Shown one piece after another: positions 36,222 to 45,704 of a stretch of DNA of 64,000 nucleotides. Source of the DNA: Candidatus Saccharibacteria bacterium CG_4_10_14_0_2_um_filter_52_9 (GTDB taxonomy: Bacteria > Actinomycetota > Acidimicrobiia > Acidimicrobiales > RAAP-2). The notes beneath the pieces are model-generated. The model was given only the letters and a program-made list of their open reading frames with translations. It was not told the origin of the DNA and made no database searches. The stretch lies in assembly GCA_903970515.1 (NCBI GenBank), contig CAJCJA010000036.1, forward strand, positions 42,986 through 106,985, written 5' to 3'. Within the stretch, counting starts at the first letter, position 1, and each line of letters begins with the position of its first letter. Made by a program: the position numbers and the translations under genes.

Positions 36222-37946
36222 TTGCTGCACCTGCCGTACCACGAACTTCCGGTTGAAGATCCCGGTGAACCAGACACGCGGTCCCCCCTGCGCTATTTGC
36301 TGTGGCTCGCACGTCATCAAAAGCACCTGCTCTTCTGGAACGCGTTCTTCGGCATTGGCTGGATGGTGAGCCAAGCACTGCTGTGGGCGGCCGTCGGTGC
36401 CGCGATCGATCACGGGATTGCGCGACACAGTGAGAGCAGTCTGTTCCGCTGGGTTGGCATCGTCATGGCCCTCGGACTCTTCCAGGCGGTCTGTGGTTCG
36501 CTGCGACACCAACTGGCAGTGACGAACTGGATGAACGCGGCCTATCGCACGGTCCAAGTCATTGGTCATCACATCGCGCGCACCGGCACGAGCGTCACCG
36601 ATGAGATTCAGTCGGGTGACGTCGTCAACACCGTCGCCGCCGACGCCATGCGCATTGGCGGCGCCTACGACGTGCTCGCCCGATTCCTTGGCTCCATTGT
36701 CGCGTGGATCGTCGTGTCATTCATACTGTTGTCCACATCCGTCGAACTTGGTCTCATCGTCTTGCTGGGCGTGCCAATTTTGGCGACACTCACGGTGCCG
36801 CTCATGAAACCGCTACACGCGACACAAGCCGCGCAGCGAGAGGCGGCGGGGCGACTCGCGGCACTCGGTTCCGACACCGTGGCGGGACTGCGTATCCTTC
36901 GAGGCGTCGGCGGAGAAGAGGTGTTCCTCGGTAATTACCGACGACAGAGTGACCTAGTGCGCCGCGCCGGGAATCGAATTGCGACCCCCCAGGCAGGTCT
37001 CGAATCTGGCCAGGTGTTGCTGCCCGCAATACTCACTGCGATCGTCACGTTCCTCGGTGCCCGCGATGTCATGCGTGGCACTTTGCAGCCGGGCCAACTT
37101 GTCGCCTTCTTCGGGTACGCGACCTTTCTCACGACACCTCTGCGCACGGCAATTGAGTACGTGATCTCCACGACGCGCGCCTACGTCGGGGCGGGGCGAG
37201 TGCTTCGAATCTTGACAGTCGAGCCCCTCGTGAAGGAGCCGACTAATCCGCGTCCTTGGCCAGCGCGCGTAGAAGTGCTCGAAGACGTTCGAAGCGGCAT
37301 TCGCTTGCAACGAGGCGTGCTCAGCGCCGTCGTCACCGAGAATTCGAGTGACGCGTCGTTCATCGCGGACCGACTCGGACGCTTCGTTGCCGACGTCGAC
37401 GGCGTCGTAGTCAATGGCATTGCACTGCAAGAGTTCTCCGTGAAGGACACGCGCACCAACATCGTTGTCTCCGAAATCGAACCGCGTCTCTTTTCTGGTG
37501 AGTTGCGTTACGAATTGGTGCCCCACCGATCGACCAGTGACGCCACCATTCGCGAGGCACTCGACACGTCGAGCGCTCTCGACATTCTCGACGCGCTCGA
37601 CGACGGGTTAGGCACCAGTGTCGACGAGCGCGGCCGTGAATTCTCCGGTGGGCAGCGACAGCGGCTGAGCCTCGCGAGGGCGCTGTTGCGTGATTCAGAC
37701 GTCCTCATCCTCGTCGATCCGACGTCTGCGGTTGACACCCACACGGAAGGTCGCATCGCGTCGCGACTCAGCGACGCTCGACAGGGGCGCGCCACCCTCA
37801 TCACGACCACCAGTCCCCTCTTGCTCGAGCACACGGACCACGTGTTCGTCTATCGCGACGGTCGCGTCGTCGCCGAGGGTACGCACGCGACGCTCATCAA
37901 CCAGTCGAGCGACTATCGCCACATTGTCTTGAGGGAGGACGCATAA
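36222..37946 (+). CDS. ABC exporter half-transporter with degenerate ATP site
   Basis: TM-NBD fusion of about 574 aa. The N-terminal half has about six TM helices. In the C-terminal NBD the Walker A is replaced by TENSSDASF (37335-37361) in place of GPSGSGKST, with no Lys and no Gly run. Walker B ends in Asp-Pro (LILVDPTSAVD) instead of Asp-Glu, and the H-loop His is missing (LITTTSPLL). The signature FSGGQRQR is intact. This half can lend its signature to its partner but cannot itself be catalytic. The next gene abuts its stop. I chose TTG 36222 because the open frame upstream runs into rnpB; the start is uncertain. Confidence 0.85.
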   Translation: MLHLPYHELPVEDPGEPDTRSPLRYLLWLARHQKHLLFWNAFFGIGWMVSQALLWAAVGAAIDHGIARHSESSLFRWVGIVMALGLFQAVCGSLRHQLAVTNWMNAAYRTVQVIGHHIARTGTSVTDEIQSGDVVNTVAADAMRIGGAYDVLARFLGSIVAWIVVSFILLSTSVELGLIVLLGVPILATLTVPLMKPLHATQAAQREAAGRLAALGSDTVAGLRILRGVGGEEVFLGNYRRQSDLVRRAGNRIATPQAGLESGQVLLPAILTAIVTFLGARDVMRGTLQPGQLVAFFGYATFLTTPLRTAIEYVISTTRAYVGAGRVLRILTVEPLVKEPTNPRPWPARVEVLEDVRSGIRLQRGVLSAVVTENSSDASFIADRLGRFVADVDGVVVNGIALQEFSVKDTRTNIVVSEIEPRLFSGELRYELVPHRSTSDATIREALDTSSALDILDALDDGLGTSVDERGREFSGGQRQRLSLARALLRDSDVLILVDPTSAVDTHTEGRIASRLSDARQGRATLITTTSPLLLEHTDHVFVYRDGRVVAEGTHATLINQSSDYRHIVLREDA

Positions 37947-39701
37947 ATGAGCGCATTGCCCATTGCGGACTTCAAAACGGTGCGAGTCTACGCACGACGT
38001 TTGCTCGGCGAACATCGTTCGCGCTTCGTGCGCATGCTCTTGCTCTACTCACTCGCCGCGGTGATGGGGCTCGTGCCGGCGTGGGTCATCGGCGAGTTCA
38101 CGAATTTCGCGACCGACCACACTCTGACGTCGTCTCGCATCGTGGTCTATAGCGCGATCCTCCTCGGTTCGTCGCTGTCCTACGCGCTCTTGTCCTTCCT
38201 CGCGCGGCGGCGAAGCTACGTGCTCGGCGAGACGATCTTCGCGCAACTTCGCGAGGAGTTCCTCGCGAGCGTACTCGAGTTGCCCCTCGTGGAGGTCGAG
38301 CGAGCCGGCACCGGCGATTTGCTGAGTCGCACGACCAATGACATCGAAGCGCTCTCACGAACGGTTCGTTTCGCCCTACCCGAATGGCTGGTCGCCCTGG
38401 TGCAGGCACTGCTCACGTTCGTCGCCATGCTGATCATCAGCCCGCTCGCGAGCGTGGCGTCGCTCGTCTCCATTCCGTTCATCGTTTTTTCGACGCGCTG
38501 GTACTTGCGTTACGCGACGCCCGGCTACAAGCGCGAACGCATGAGCTACGCCACGATGTCCGGCACAGTCGCGGAGACCACCGAGGGCGCACGTACCGTT
38601 GACGCGAACCAGTTGGGAGGGCGCCAGGCGACACGTATCGAGGGCAACATTCGAGAGTCGTTCTACGCCGAGATGTACACCATGTTGATGCGCATGGTCT
38701 GGTTTCCGATCGTCGAGAGCTCATTCGCGCTCTCGGTCGCGGCGACACTGGGCTGGAGTGGATGGCTCGTCCTGCATCACGTCATCACCATTGGTGCCGC
38801 GACGACCGTGACGCTCTACGTCGTACAGATCAACGATCCGATCGACCGGGTCATCTCGTGGCTCGATGAACTGCAGATGGGTCAGTCCTCGCTCGCTCGC
38901 TTGGTTGGTGTCTCGGTCGTGCGCGACCCGCGTCCCACGACCTCGCGCACCCCTTTGAGTGAGGCACTCTCGATGCGCAACGTCCGTTACGCGTACCGCA
39001 GCGGACACGACGTCCTCAATGGCGTCTCGTTGAGCATCCGACCGGGCGAGCGCCTCGCCATCGTGGGCCCTTCCGGTGCGGGAAAGTCCACCATTGGTCG
39101 TCTCCTCGCCGGAGTCGATTCTCCCCGCATTGGTTCAGTGCGCGTCGGCGAAGTGGAACTCTCCGAGATGCCTCTCGAAGTGCGTCGCCGCCACGTCGCC
39201 CTCGTCACCCAGGAACACCACATCTTCATTGGCTCGGTTCGTGACAATCTCGCGCTCGCTGATCCCACGGCGAGTGACGCACGGATCACTCGAGCGCTGA
39301 GCGCAGTGGACGCCCTCGATTGGGTGATGCAACTACCCCAAGGTCTCGACACCGAACTCGGCACCACCGGTCACCAAGTCCCTCCCGCGCAGGCCCAACA
39401 GATTGCGCTCGCCCGCTTGGTGCTCGCCGATCCCCATACCTTGGTACTCGACGAGGCAACGGCGTTGCTCGATCCTCGTGCCGCTCGCCATCTCGAGCGC
39501 TCCCTCGCGGCGGTACTCAAGGACCGTACCGTCGTCGCCATCGCGCACCGTCTGCACACCGCGCACGATGCCGACCGAGTATGCGTCGTCAACGACGGGA
39601 GGATCAGCGAATTGGGCACGCACGACGAGTTGGTGGCCTTGAACGGCGAGTACGCATCGTTGTGGCGAAGCTGGCGAAACGAAGCGTCCACCGACTCGTA
39701 G
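37947..39701 (+). CDS. ABC exporter half-transporter, catalytic partner
   Basis: 584-aa TM-NBD fusion. The NBD has a canonical Walker [10 protein letters not shown] (374-382), a Q-loop in VTQEHHIF, Walker B LVLDEATALLD with the catalytic Glu, and the H-loop AIAHRLHT. In contrast the signature is lost: VPPAQAQQ (about 478-485) where LSGGQ should be. It complements the preceding gene, whose signature is intact and Walker A lost, so a heterodimer with exactly one ATP site is predicted. The ATG follows the previous stop directly (TAAATG). The substrate is unknown. Confidence 0.9.
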   Translation: MSALPIADFKTVRVYARRLLGEHRSRFVRMLLLYSLAAVMGLVPAWVIGEFTNFATDHTLTSSRIVVYSAILLGSSLSYALLSFLARRRSYVLGETIFAQLREEFLASVLELPLVEVERAGTGDLLSRTTNDIEALSRTVRFALPEWLVALVQALLTFVAMLIISPLASVASLVSIPFIVFSTRWYLRYATPGYKRERMSYATMSGTVAETTEGARTVDANQLGGRQATRIEGNIRESFYAEMYTMLMRMVWFPIVESSFALSVAATLGWSGWLVLHHVITIGAATTVTLYVVQINDPIDRVISWLDELQMGQSSLARLVGVSVVRDPRPTTSRTPLSEALSMRNVRYAYRSGHDVLNGVSLSIRPGERLAIVGPSGAGKSTIGRLLAGVDSPRIGSVRVGEVELSEMPLEVRRRHVALVTQEHHIFIGSVRDNLALADPTASDARITRALSAVDALDWVMQLPQGLDTELGTTGHQVPPAQAQQIALARLVLADPHTLVLDEATALLDPRAARHLERSLAAVLKDRTVVAIAHRLHTAHDADRVCVVNDGRISELGTHDELVALNGEYASLWRSWRNEASTDS

Positions 39702-39710
39702 GCTTGCGTC

Positions 39711-41402
39711 GTGGCTGAACCCCTGCGAAGCGACGAGATCGTCGCGTGCGTACATCGAGTGGCGCTCAACCGAGGTCAACCCTTCGAGTACGTGGTACCG
39801 GGCCTTTCGAATGAGATCGCGCGACGCCAACGCGACGCGGACCTGCATCGTCACGCCACGCTACAAGAAATCGCAATGGCGAACCCAGACGCCGTTGAAG
39901 CCACGAGCGCGAGCCAGACAGCGCGACTCATGCGCGACGGCGTCGCCCTCATTCTTCGTCCGCGTCTCAAACCTGACGTGCACGGCCAGCGCCGAGCCGT
40001 GGCCCACGTCCTCGTACGACTTGGACGACACGAGGACATCTACACCTATGCGCCGATCATCATCAAGAACAACGAGATCATCGAACCCGCGAGTACTCGT
40101 CGACTCCTCGAGGGTTCGCTCGATCGACTCTTGCCCAGCGATGCAACCTTCACTGACGGCGTCGGACCGCGCAGCACCTTGACGGTGACGAAGAACGGGA
40201 TTGCCCTGGCCCATGTCACGCGAGTCCTCCAAGCGACGGGCCACGGGGACGTCTTGGGTCGGGCCGCGATGATCGATCGACATCGGCGTGTGTGGTGGTT
40301 CGACCTCGCGAGCGATAACTTCCCTCGTTTTAACTTCGCGACCTATGACAACTTCTATCGAGAGCGTCTCAATGTCCTGAGTGCCCATGACGAATGGCTC
40401 GCGAACGGGGGTGAGTTTCCCACGCGACCCTATTGGCACCGTGAGTGCCCGGAATGTCCGTATGCGCCCTACTGCGAGTCCCAACTCGAGGCGCTCGACG
40501 ACGTGTCGCTCACGAGGTACACGAACGCCGATCAACAATTGATCCTGCACGATCACGGCATCGACACGCGTGCCCAACTGGCTCGACTCGATCCGCACCG
40601 TGCCAAGCTCGCGCGAAGCAAATCGCCGGTGATTCGCGACGGCACGGAGCTCGAAGACCACCTCGGACGCCTGGTCGACAAACTTGACGACTTGATCTAT
40701 CGCGCGCGCGCCCACGAGCGCGGCAGCTACCTTCGCATTGAGGACGCCGCGAACATGGGCTGTCCCACGGCCGACGTCGAGATTGACGTCGACATGGAGA
40801 GTTACGACGACGCTACCTACCTATGGGGCGCGTACGTGACGCTCAACGCTCCCGTCGCGGGCGTTGCGCCTGGCTATCAGGCGTTCGTGCAGTGGGGCGA
40901 ATTGACGCCAGAGATGGAGGCGCGAAATTTCGCGGACTTTTGGAAGTGGTTCGCCGAAGTGCGCGACACGTGTCACGAGCAAGCTCGTAGCGTCGCCGCC
41001 TACTGCTTTTGGGCCCAGGCTGAGGACTCTGCGATGAATCGCGCCGTGGTCGAACCCTTCGAGGGAGGCCCGACGAGAGACGACCTCGATGCGTTTCGTG
41101 GCGTCACCCCGCCGGAGTGGATCGATCTGCACGATTGCGCCAAACGACAGATCCAAACGACCGGCCCGTTGGGACTCAAGCAACTCGCCGGCGCGAGCGG
41201 CTTTCACTGGCGAGACGAGCATCCGAGTGGTGAAGCGTCGATGCTGTGGTACGAGGTCGCCGTGAGCACGACGGACGACGCGACGGCGTCACGTCAGCGC
41301 ATACTTGAATACAACGAGGACGACTGCCGCGCGACCAAGGCGTTGCGCGACTGGTTGAATGGACCGGCCAAGACGCTGCCTCACCGCGACGAGCCCCTCT
41401 AG
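39711..41402 (+). CDS. TM0106 family RecB-like nuclease
   Basis: 563-aa protein with two nuclease-like regions. The N-terminal half has the TM0106/RecB-like layout, with Cys13 (IVACVHR) and a CxxCx5C cluster (CPECPYAPYC), a cysteine set like Fe-S Cas4/AddB-type nucleases. The PD-(D/E)XK site looks degraded: KPDV, then IIIKN where ExK is expected. The C-terminal third resembles a DEDD exonuclease/RNase_H_2 domain: VEIDVDMESYDDA and YNEDDCRATKALRDWL. GTG start. It lies between two ABC exporter pairs, 9 nt after the first and 26 nt before the second. Actinobacteria have homologues of unknown function. Confidence 0.85.
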   Translation: MAEPLRSDEIVACVHRVALNRGQPFEYVVPGLSNEIARRQRDADLHRHATLQEIAMANPDAVEATSASQTARLMRDGVALILRPRLKPDVHGQRRAVAHVLVRLGRHEDIYTYAPIIIKNNEIIEPASTRRLLEGSLDRLLPSDATFTDGVGPRSTLTVTKNGIALAHVTRVLQATGHGDVLGRAAMIDRHRRVWWFDLASDNFPRFNFATYDNFYRERLNVLSAHDEWLANGGEFPTRPYWHRECPECPYAPYCESQLEALDDVSLTRYTNADQQLILHDHGIDTRAQLARLDPHRAKLARSKSPVIRDGTELEDHLGRLVDKLDDLIYRARAHERGSYLRIEDAANMGCPTADVEIDVDMESYDDATYLWGAYVTLNAPVAGVAPGYQAFVQWGELTPEMEARNFADFWKWFAEVRDTCHEQARSVAAYCFWAQAEDSAMNRAVVEPFEGGPTRDDLDAFRGVTPPEWIDLHDCAKRQIQTTGPLGLKQLAGASGFHWRDEHPSGEASMLWYEVAVSTTDDATASRQRILEYNEDDCRATKALRDWLNGPAKTLPHRDEPL

Positions 41403-41428
41403 GCATTCACTCGGCTCATTAGCATTAC

Positions 41429-42928
41429 ATGGTGACTTCCGCTTCGCCGACGACCCCACGAGGGCCTCGAACCGAACGTAGCGCGCGCGTCCTCGGTGCG
41501 CTCTCCGTACTTGCGTCTTTCGCACTCGCTGTCGCGAGCGCCGTTGGTCTCACGCGCATCGCCCAGCACTCATTTGAATCGGGAATTGTCGTCCTTTCGT
41601 TAGTGCTCGTTGGACGTTGGCTCCTCACCTACGGCACCGATGAAAGTAACGCCGTCGCCGCACGAACAATCAAGGACTTCTGGCGACGTCGTCTCAGTGA
41701 GCAGATGCGACTACCTCGTCCCGAAGGATCTCGGAGTCGCGGCGACTTGCTTCTTGCGGTTGATCACGCTTCGGACGGTCCTCGATTAGAGCAGCTCTCG
41801 ACGAGTGCGCGCACGAGCGTCTTGGGTTTAGTCGTCGTCTTCTGGGCGGCCGGGTGGTTGAGCACGCTCATCACCGTCGTGCTCATGGTGGCGGCGGTGC
41901 CGCTCTACCAACGAGCAGGTCGGCACAGCGAGATGCTCGCGATCGACTACCGACATCGTCGCGATCGACTTGAGACTCGTCAACTCGAACTACTCCAGCA
42001 CGCACCAGAACTTCGTGCGCTGGGCGCGGTGCGCTACGGCGCCGACGAGATCGCCGCGTTGTCCACGTCCGAGCACACCATTGCCATGCGCGCCATCCGC
42101 GTGGCCCTTGAGTCCTCGCTCGTGACCGAGTTCTTGAGCGGCGTGAGCATCGGTCTCGTGTCGATGGTGGTGGGATTCTCACTCCTCGAAGGCCACATTT
42201 CGCTCGAGCACGCACTCGTCGCGGTACTGATCACGAGCGACATTTTCATCAACATTCGACGCTTTGGCGTGGAGTTCCATCGACGCGAGGACGCCGCGAA
42301 ATCAATGGCGTCACTCGCACATCGAGAGACCCACGTCGCAACGACGGGTGCTGACTCGCTCGCTCGTGCGGAGCGCGTGGTGACGGCGATAGGGCCCCAG
42401 ATCTTTGATTTCGACGTCGCGCGAGGGAGTCGACTACTCATCACGGGACCCTCGGGGAGCGGTAAGACGACGCTGTTGCACACGCTGCTCGGCTGGCGCG
42501 CGCCGGCGTCGGGTCGCGTCGCGCTTGGTGTGGCGCCAATTGGATACGTGAGCGTCGAGAGCTCACTGTTCTCGGGGACGCTGTTCGACAATTTGACGCT
42601 CGGAGCCCACCTCGAGATCTCGCACGTCGCCAATGTGTTGCAGAGTGTAGGGCTCGACGGTCCGCGCTTTGCCGACTTGAACGTGCGACTTTTGGCGGAT
42701 GGACGAGGGCTGAGCACCGGAGAAAAGGTTCGTCTCGCGCTCGTGCGTGCTCTGTTGTCGGCGCCGTCACTCTTGGTCCTCGACGACATCGGTGGCGTCC
42801 TCGACGAGGAATCGCGCCAACGCGTGCGTGCGCTGCTCGCCGCGCGCGGCGATCTCGCCGTCATCGAGGCAACGGTGGACCGTCCCCTCCTTCGTGCGCC
42901 GTTCAGTGAGATCAAGGTGACGTCATGA
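41429..42928 (+). CDS. ABC transporter TM-NBD protein (CydD-like), asymmetric pair member A
   Basis: 499-aa ABC transporter with N-terminal TM helices (SVLASFALAVASAVGLTRI and others) and a C-terminal NBD. Walker A is GPSGSGKTT. The signature reads LSTGEKVRLALVRALL. Walker B is LLVLDDIGGVLD with Asp-Asp, and no H-loop His follows (AVIEATVDRP). This resembles one half of CydDC-type exporters of thiol compounds, but no cydAB genes are nearby. It overlaps the next gene by 4 nt, so both are expressed together. The substrate is unknown. Confidence 0.85.
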   Translation: MVTSASPTTPRGPRTERSARVLGALSVLASFALAVASAVGLTRIAQHSFESGIVVLSLVLVGRWLLTYGTDESNAVAARTIKDFWRRRLSEQMRLPRPEGSRSRGDLLLAVDHASDGPRLEQLSTSARTSVLGLVVVFWAAGWLSTLITVVLMVAAVPLYQRAGRHSEMLAIDYRHRRDRLETRQLELLQHAPELRALGAVRYGADEIAALSTSEHTIAMRAIRVALESSLVTEFLSGVSIGLVSMVVGFSLLEGHISLEHALVAVLITSDIFINIRRFGVEFHRREDAAKSMASLAHRETHVATTGADSLARAERVVTAIGPQIFDFDVARGSRLLITGPSGSGKTTLLHTLLGWRAPASGRVALGVAPIGYVSVESSLFSGTLFDNLTLGAHLEISHVANVLQSVGLDGPRFADLNVRLLADGRGLSTGEKVRLALVRALLSAPSLLVLDDIGGVLDEESRQRVRALLAARGDLAVIEATVDRPLLRAPFSEIKVTS

Positions 42929-44526
42929 ACGAAGACGTGGCGCGTATCCTTCGCTGGCTTCGCCGTTCGCAGCCTCCTCGCGGGGCACTGCTGCAGGCCA
43001 TGGTGACCGGATCGATCGCGGCGATCACCAATGTGGGCTTGCTCGTCGGCGCAGTGGGACTCCTCGTCGAGAGTTCGCGGCGTCCCGGCCTTGGCGCAGT
43101 CGCGGGGGTCCTCATCATCATCGAGGTGCTGGCGTTCCTGCGTTCTCCTCTTCGCTTCAGCGAACGTATGAGTTCGCATCGACTCGGTTTTGACGCCGTG
43201 ACGCGATGGCGACGTTGGCTCGTGCTCAACGTCGGACGCTGGAACTATTCGAGGTGGCGTCACTACGCCGCGGGCGACTTGCTGGAGCGGTCCCTACGCG
43301 ACACCGACGAACTTCAAGATCTCTGGTTGCGGTGCGCCCTACCAATTATGAACACGTCCGTGACGATGCTGCTCGGTGACGTGGTTATCGCACTGCTCCC
43401 TCCGCACAACCAGTGGTGGCGATTCGCCGCGGTTCTCTTTGGCGTTCAGTCCGTTGGCGCAGCGTTGCTGCTCAGCAACCTCGGACCCTTGATTCGTGGC
43501 GACCGGGCGCTTCGCCGTGCCAAAGGGGACTTCCAGGCGGAATTGGTAGAACTGAGTGCGGTCGCGCCAGAAGTTTTCCTGCTCGGTCGCGCCGAGTTCG
43601 TCCAGACGCGACTCGAGCACCGGCGCACCGAGTTACAGCGCGCGGAGTATGACCTGCGTCGTGCGCAGCGTCGTTCTAGTGCGGTTTCCTTGTTAGCTGG
43701 ACTCGTTGCGCTGCAGCTTCTCAACTTCGAACGTCCGACGACGTCGTGGACGTGGCTCGTCGTCGTGGCGCTACTCAGCGTCGCCACGGCGGACTTGCTC
43801 GCCGGCCTTCGTCATTCACTCGACGCAGCGGTCGCGGTCAGTGGATCGGGTGAGCGTCTCGAACAACTCGACGGCGGTCCCGCGCACACGGGCGTGCTCT
43901 CACCTCTCGACTCAACGCTGCGCCTCGAGCACGTGCGCATCGAAGAAGGTGGCGTCGCGTTGGTCAACGACGTGGACGTCGTCGTTGCCGAGGGCTCTCA
44001 TGTCGCGATCATCGGGCCCTCCGGTGCCGGCAAGTCGACGCTACTGCGAGCCCTCTGCCATCTTGACGCCGTTGACGACGGGACTATCAGTATTGGTGGT
44101 GTGTCGCTCGAGGACATCGATGAATCGCAACTTCGGGTGTTGTTAAGTTACGTGCCGAGCGAGCCGGGACTCACCCGAGGGTACGCGCGCGACGTCGTCG
44201 CCCTAGGACGCTCGGGGACGCGCGTCATGAGCGATGACCTCGCGTCGCTCGGTATTGCGAACACTTCGACGACCCAATTTGGCGAACTCTCCCGTGGCGA
44301 GCGCCAACGCGTCGCGGTCGTGCGTAGTGCCGTCACCAATCCTGCGATCATCGTCGCCGACGAACCGACGAGCGGGTTGGGTGACGCCGAGACACAATTG
44401 GTGATCGAACTCCTCGAATCGACAAATGCGACAGTAATCGTCGCCACGCACGACCAACAACTCATCGATTGGTGTGACGAGGTCTACGAATTGTCGAACG
44501 CTCGCCTTCATCGCCTTACCCGTTGA
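42925..44526 (+). CDS. ABC transporter TM-NBD protein (CydC-like), asymmetric pair member B
   Basis: 533-aa partner of the preceding gene. Walker [10 protein letters not shown], signature [16 protein letters not shown], Walker [11 protein letters not shown] and H-loop VATHDQQ are all recognisable, so this is the more complete half. The TM region starts with [22 protein letters not shown]. It overlaps the upstream gene by 4 nt and its 3' end overlaps the convergent aldo/keto reductase by 11 nt. CydDC-like export is suggested by layout only. Confidence 0.85.
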   Translation: MNEDVARILRWLRRSQPPRGALLQAMVTGSIAAITNVGLLVGAVGLLVESSRRPGLGAVAGVLIIIEVLAFLRSPLRFSERMSSHRLGFDAVTRWRRWLVLNVGRWNYSRWRHYAAGDLLERSLRDTDELQDLWLRCALPIMNTSVTMLLGDVVIALLPPHNQWWRFAAVLFGVQSVGAALLLSNLGPLIRGDRALRRAKGDFQAELVELSAVAPEVFLLGRAEFVQTRLEHRRTELQRAEYDLRRAQRRSSAVSLLAGLVALQLLNFERPTTSWTWLVVVALLSVATADLLAGLRHSLDAAVAVSGSGERLEQLDGGPAHTGVLSPLDSTLRLEHVRIEEGGVALVNDVDVVVAEGSHVAIIGPSGAGKSTLLRALCHLDAVDDGTISIGGVSLEDIDESQLRVLLSYVPSEPGLTRGYARDVVALGRSGTRVMSDDLASLGIANTSTTQFGELSRGERQRVAVVRSAVTNPAIIVADEPTSGLGDAETQLVIELLESTNATVIVATHDQQLIDWCDEVYELSNARLHRLTR

Positions 44527-45499
44527 GCGTGCCCATCGATCGTTCGTGATAACGATTGCCCACCACCGCGTCGCGGGGTACCGCTGCTTCGAGTTGCCCA
44601 CATTCGTCGTCGCTGAGATGGATCGCACTCGCCGCGACGTTCTCACGTAACCACTTTCGCCGCTTGGTACCGGGAATCGGCACGACGTCGTCGCCGCGCG
44701 ACAACACCCACGCCAGGGCGAGTTGCGCGACGCTGACGCCCTTGCTTGACGCGATTTGTTCCAGGTTGGACACGAGGGCGAGGTTCTTTTCGCCCGCCTC
44801 GCCAACGAAACGGGGATTCACGCTGCGAAAATCAGTTGGGTCATTCGACGCACGATTGGACGCCTCGCTCGTAAGGAATCCTCGCCCCAATGGGCTGTAG
44901 GCCACGAAGCCAATCCCTAGACGCCGACACGTCGCGAGCACACCGTCTTCGGGGTCACGCGTCCACAACGAGTACTCGCTTTGCAACGCCGTGACCGGAT
45001 GTACCGCGTGGGCCCGTTCGATCGTCGCCGAGGACGCCTCGGAGATACCGAGGTGTCGGACCTTACCCGCGTCGACAAGTGACTTGAGCGCACCCCACGT
45101 CTCTTCGATCGGCACCGTGCGATCGACGCGATGTTGGTAGTAAAGGTCGATCACGTCCACACCCAGTCGACGAAGCGAGTTGTCGCACGCCGTGACGACG
45201 TACTCGGGCTTGCCATTGACCCCGAGGTACGATCCATCCTCGCCGCGTTCATTGCCGAACTTGGTCGCGAGGACTACTTCGTCGCGGCGGGCCTTAATGG
45301 CGGTACCGACGAGGATCTCGTTCTTGAACGGTCCGTACATGTCCGCGGTGTCGAGGAAGTTCACTCCGAGGTCGATTGCCTCGTGAATCGTCGCGATCGA
45401 CTCAGTGTCGTCACCGGCGCCGTAGAACTCGCTCATGCCCATGCAACCGAGTCCTTGCGCCGACACCTCGAGACCTTGACCTAATTTTCTTTGTTCCAC
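44516..45499 (-). CDS. Aldo/keto reductase
   Basis: 327-aa NAD(P)H-dependent reductase of the AKR13-like type. Typical segments are [49 protein letters not shown] and [18 protein letters not shown], ending with [18 protein letters not shown] start with a GAGGAG site. A perfect TGTGA-N6-TCACA palindrome lies 15 nt upstream of the start. The substrate is unknown. Confidence 0.92.
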   Translation of the reverse strand: MEQRKLGQGLEVSAQGLGCMGMSEFYGAGDDTESIATIHEAIDLGVNFLDTADMYGPFKNEILVGTAIKARRDEVVLATKFGNERGEDGSYLGVNGKPEYVVTACDNSLRRLGVDVIDLYYQHRVDRTVPIEETWGALKSLVDAGKVRHLGISEASSATIERAHAVHPVTALQSEYSLWTRDPEDGVLATCRRLGIGFVAYSPLGRGFLTSEASNRASNDPTDFRSVNPRFVGEAGEKNLALVSNLEQIASSKGVSVAQLALAWVLSRGDDVVPIPGTKRRKWLRENVAASAIHLSDDECGQLEAAVPRDAVVGNRYHERSMGTLNG

Positions 45500-45512
45500 G
45501 TACGCTCCTCGT

Positions 45513-45530
45513 TTGTGAAGTTGCTCACAA
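45513..45530. promoter_or_regulatory. CRP-like palindromic operator
   Basis: TTGTGAAGTTGCTCACAA is a perfect 6+6+6 inverted repeat matching the TGTGA-N6-TCACA consensus of CRP/FNR-type regulators. It lies immediately upstream of the ribosome-binding site of the aldo/keto reductase, so binding here would probably repress that gene. It could also act on the divergent hemolysin III-type gene about 175 nt away. An HxlR- or MarR-type factor is an alternative. Confidence 0.6.
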
Positions 45531-45592
45531 CCAACGGTTTATTGGCAACTTTTCACAGAGTACTGCGCGCGCGCAAGGTATTTTCTTCTCTA

Positions 45593-45651
45593 TTGGCTGG
45601 GGGGGCCAAACATCGCGAGCCCGCTTGTTCTGTTCACAGAGCGAGCGGGCT
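45593..45651 (+). other. Two stem-loops in the leader of the hemolysin III gene
   Basis: TTGGC/GCCAA (45593-45597 with 45605-45609) and AGCCCGCT/AGCGGGCT (45618-45625 with 45644-45651) form two consecutive hairpins between the CRP-like site and the gene start at 45705. TTCACAGAG occurs twice in this gap. The hairpins could be a structured 5' UTR; no known riboswitch is recognised. Confidence 0.35.
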
Positions 45652-45704
45652 TCGTTGTCTGCGGAACGCTTTCGCGTTTCGATACCGACACGTAGGGTTG
45701 ATGC

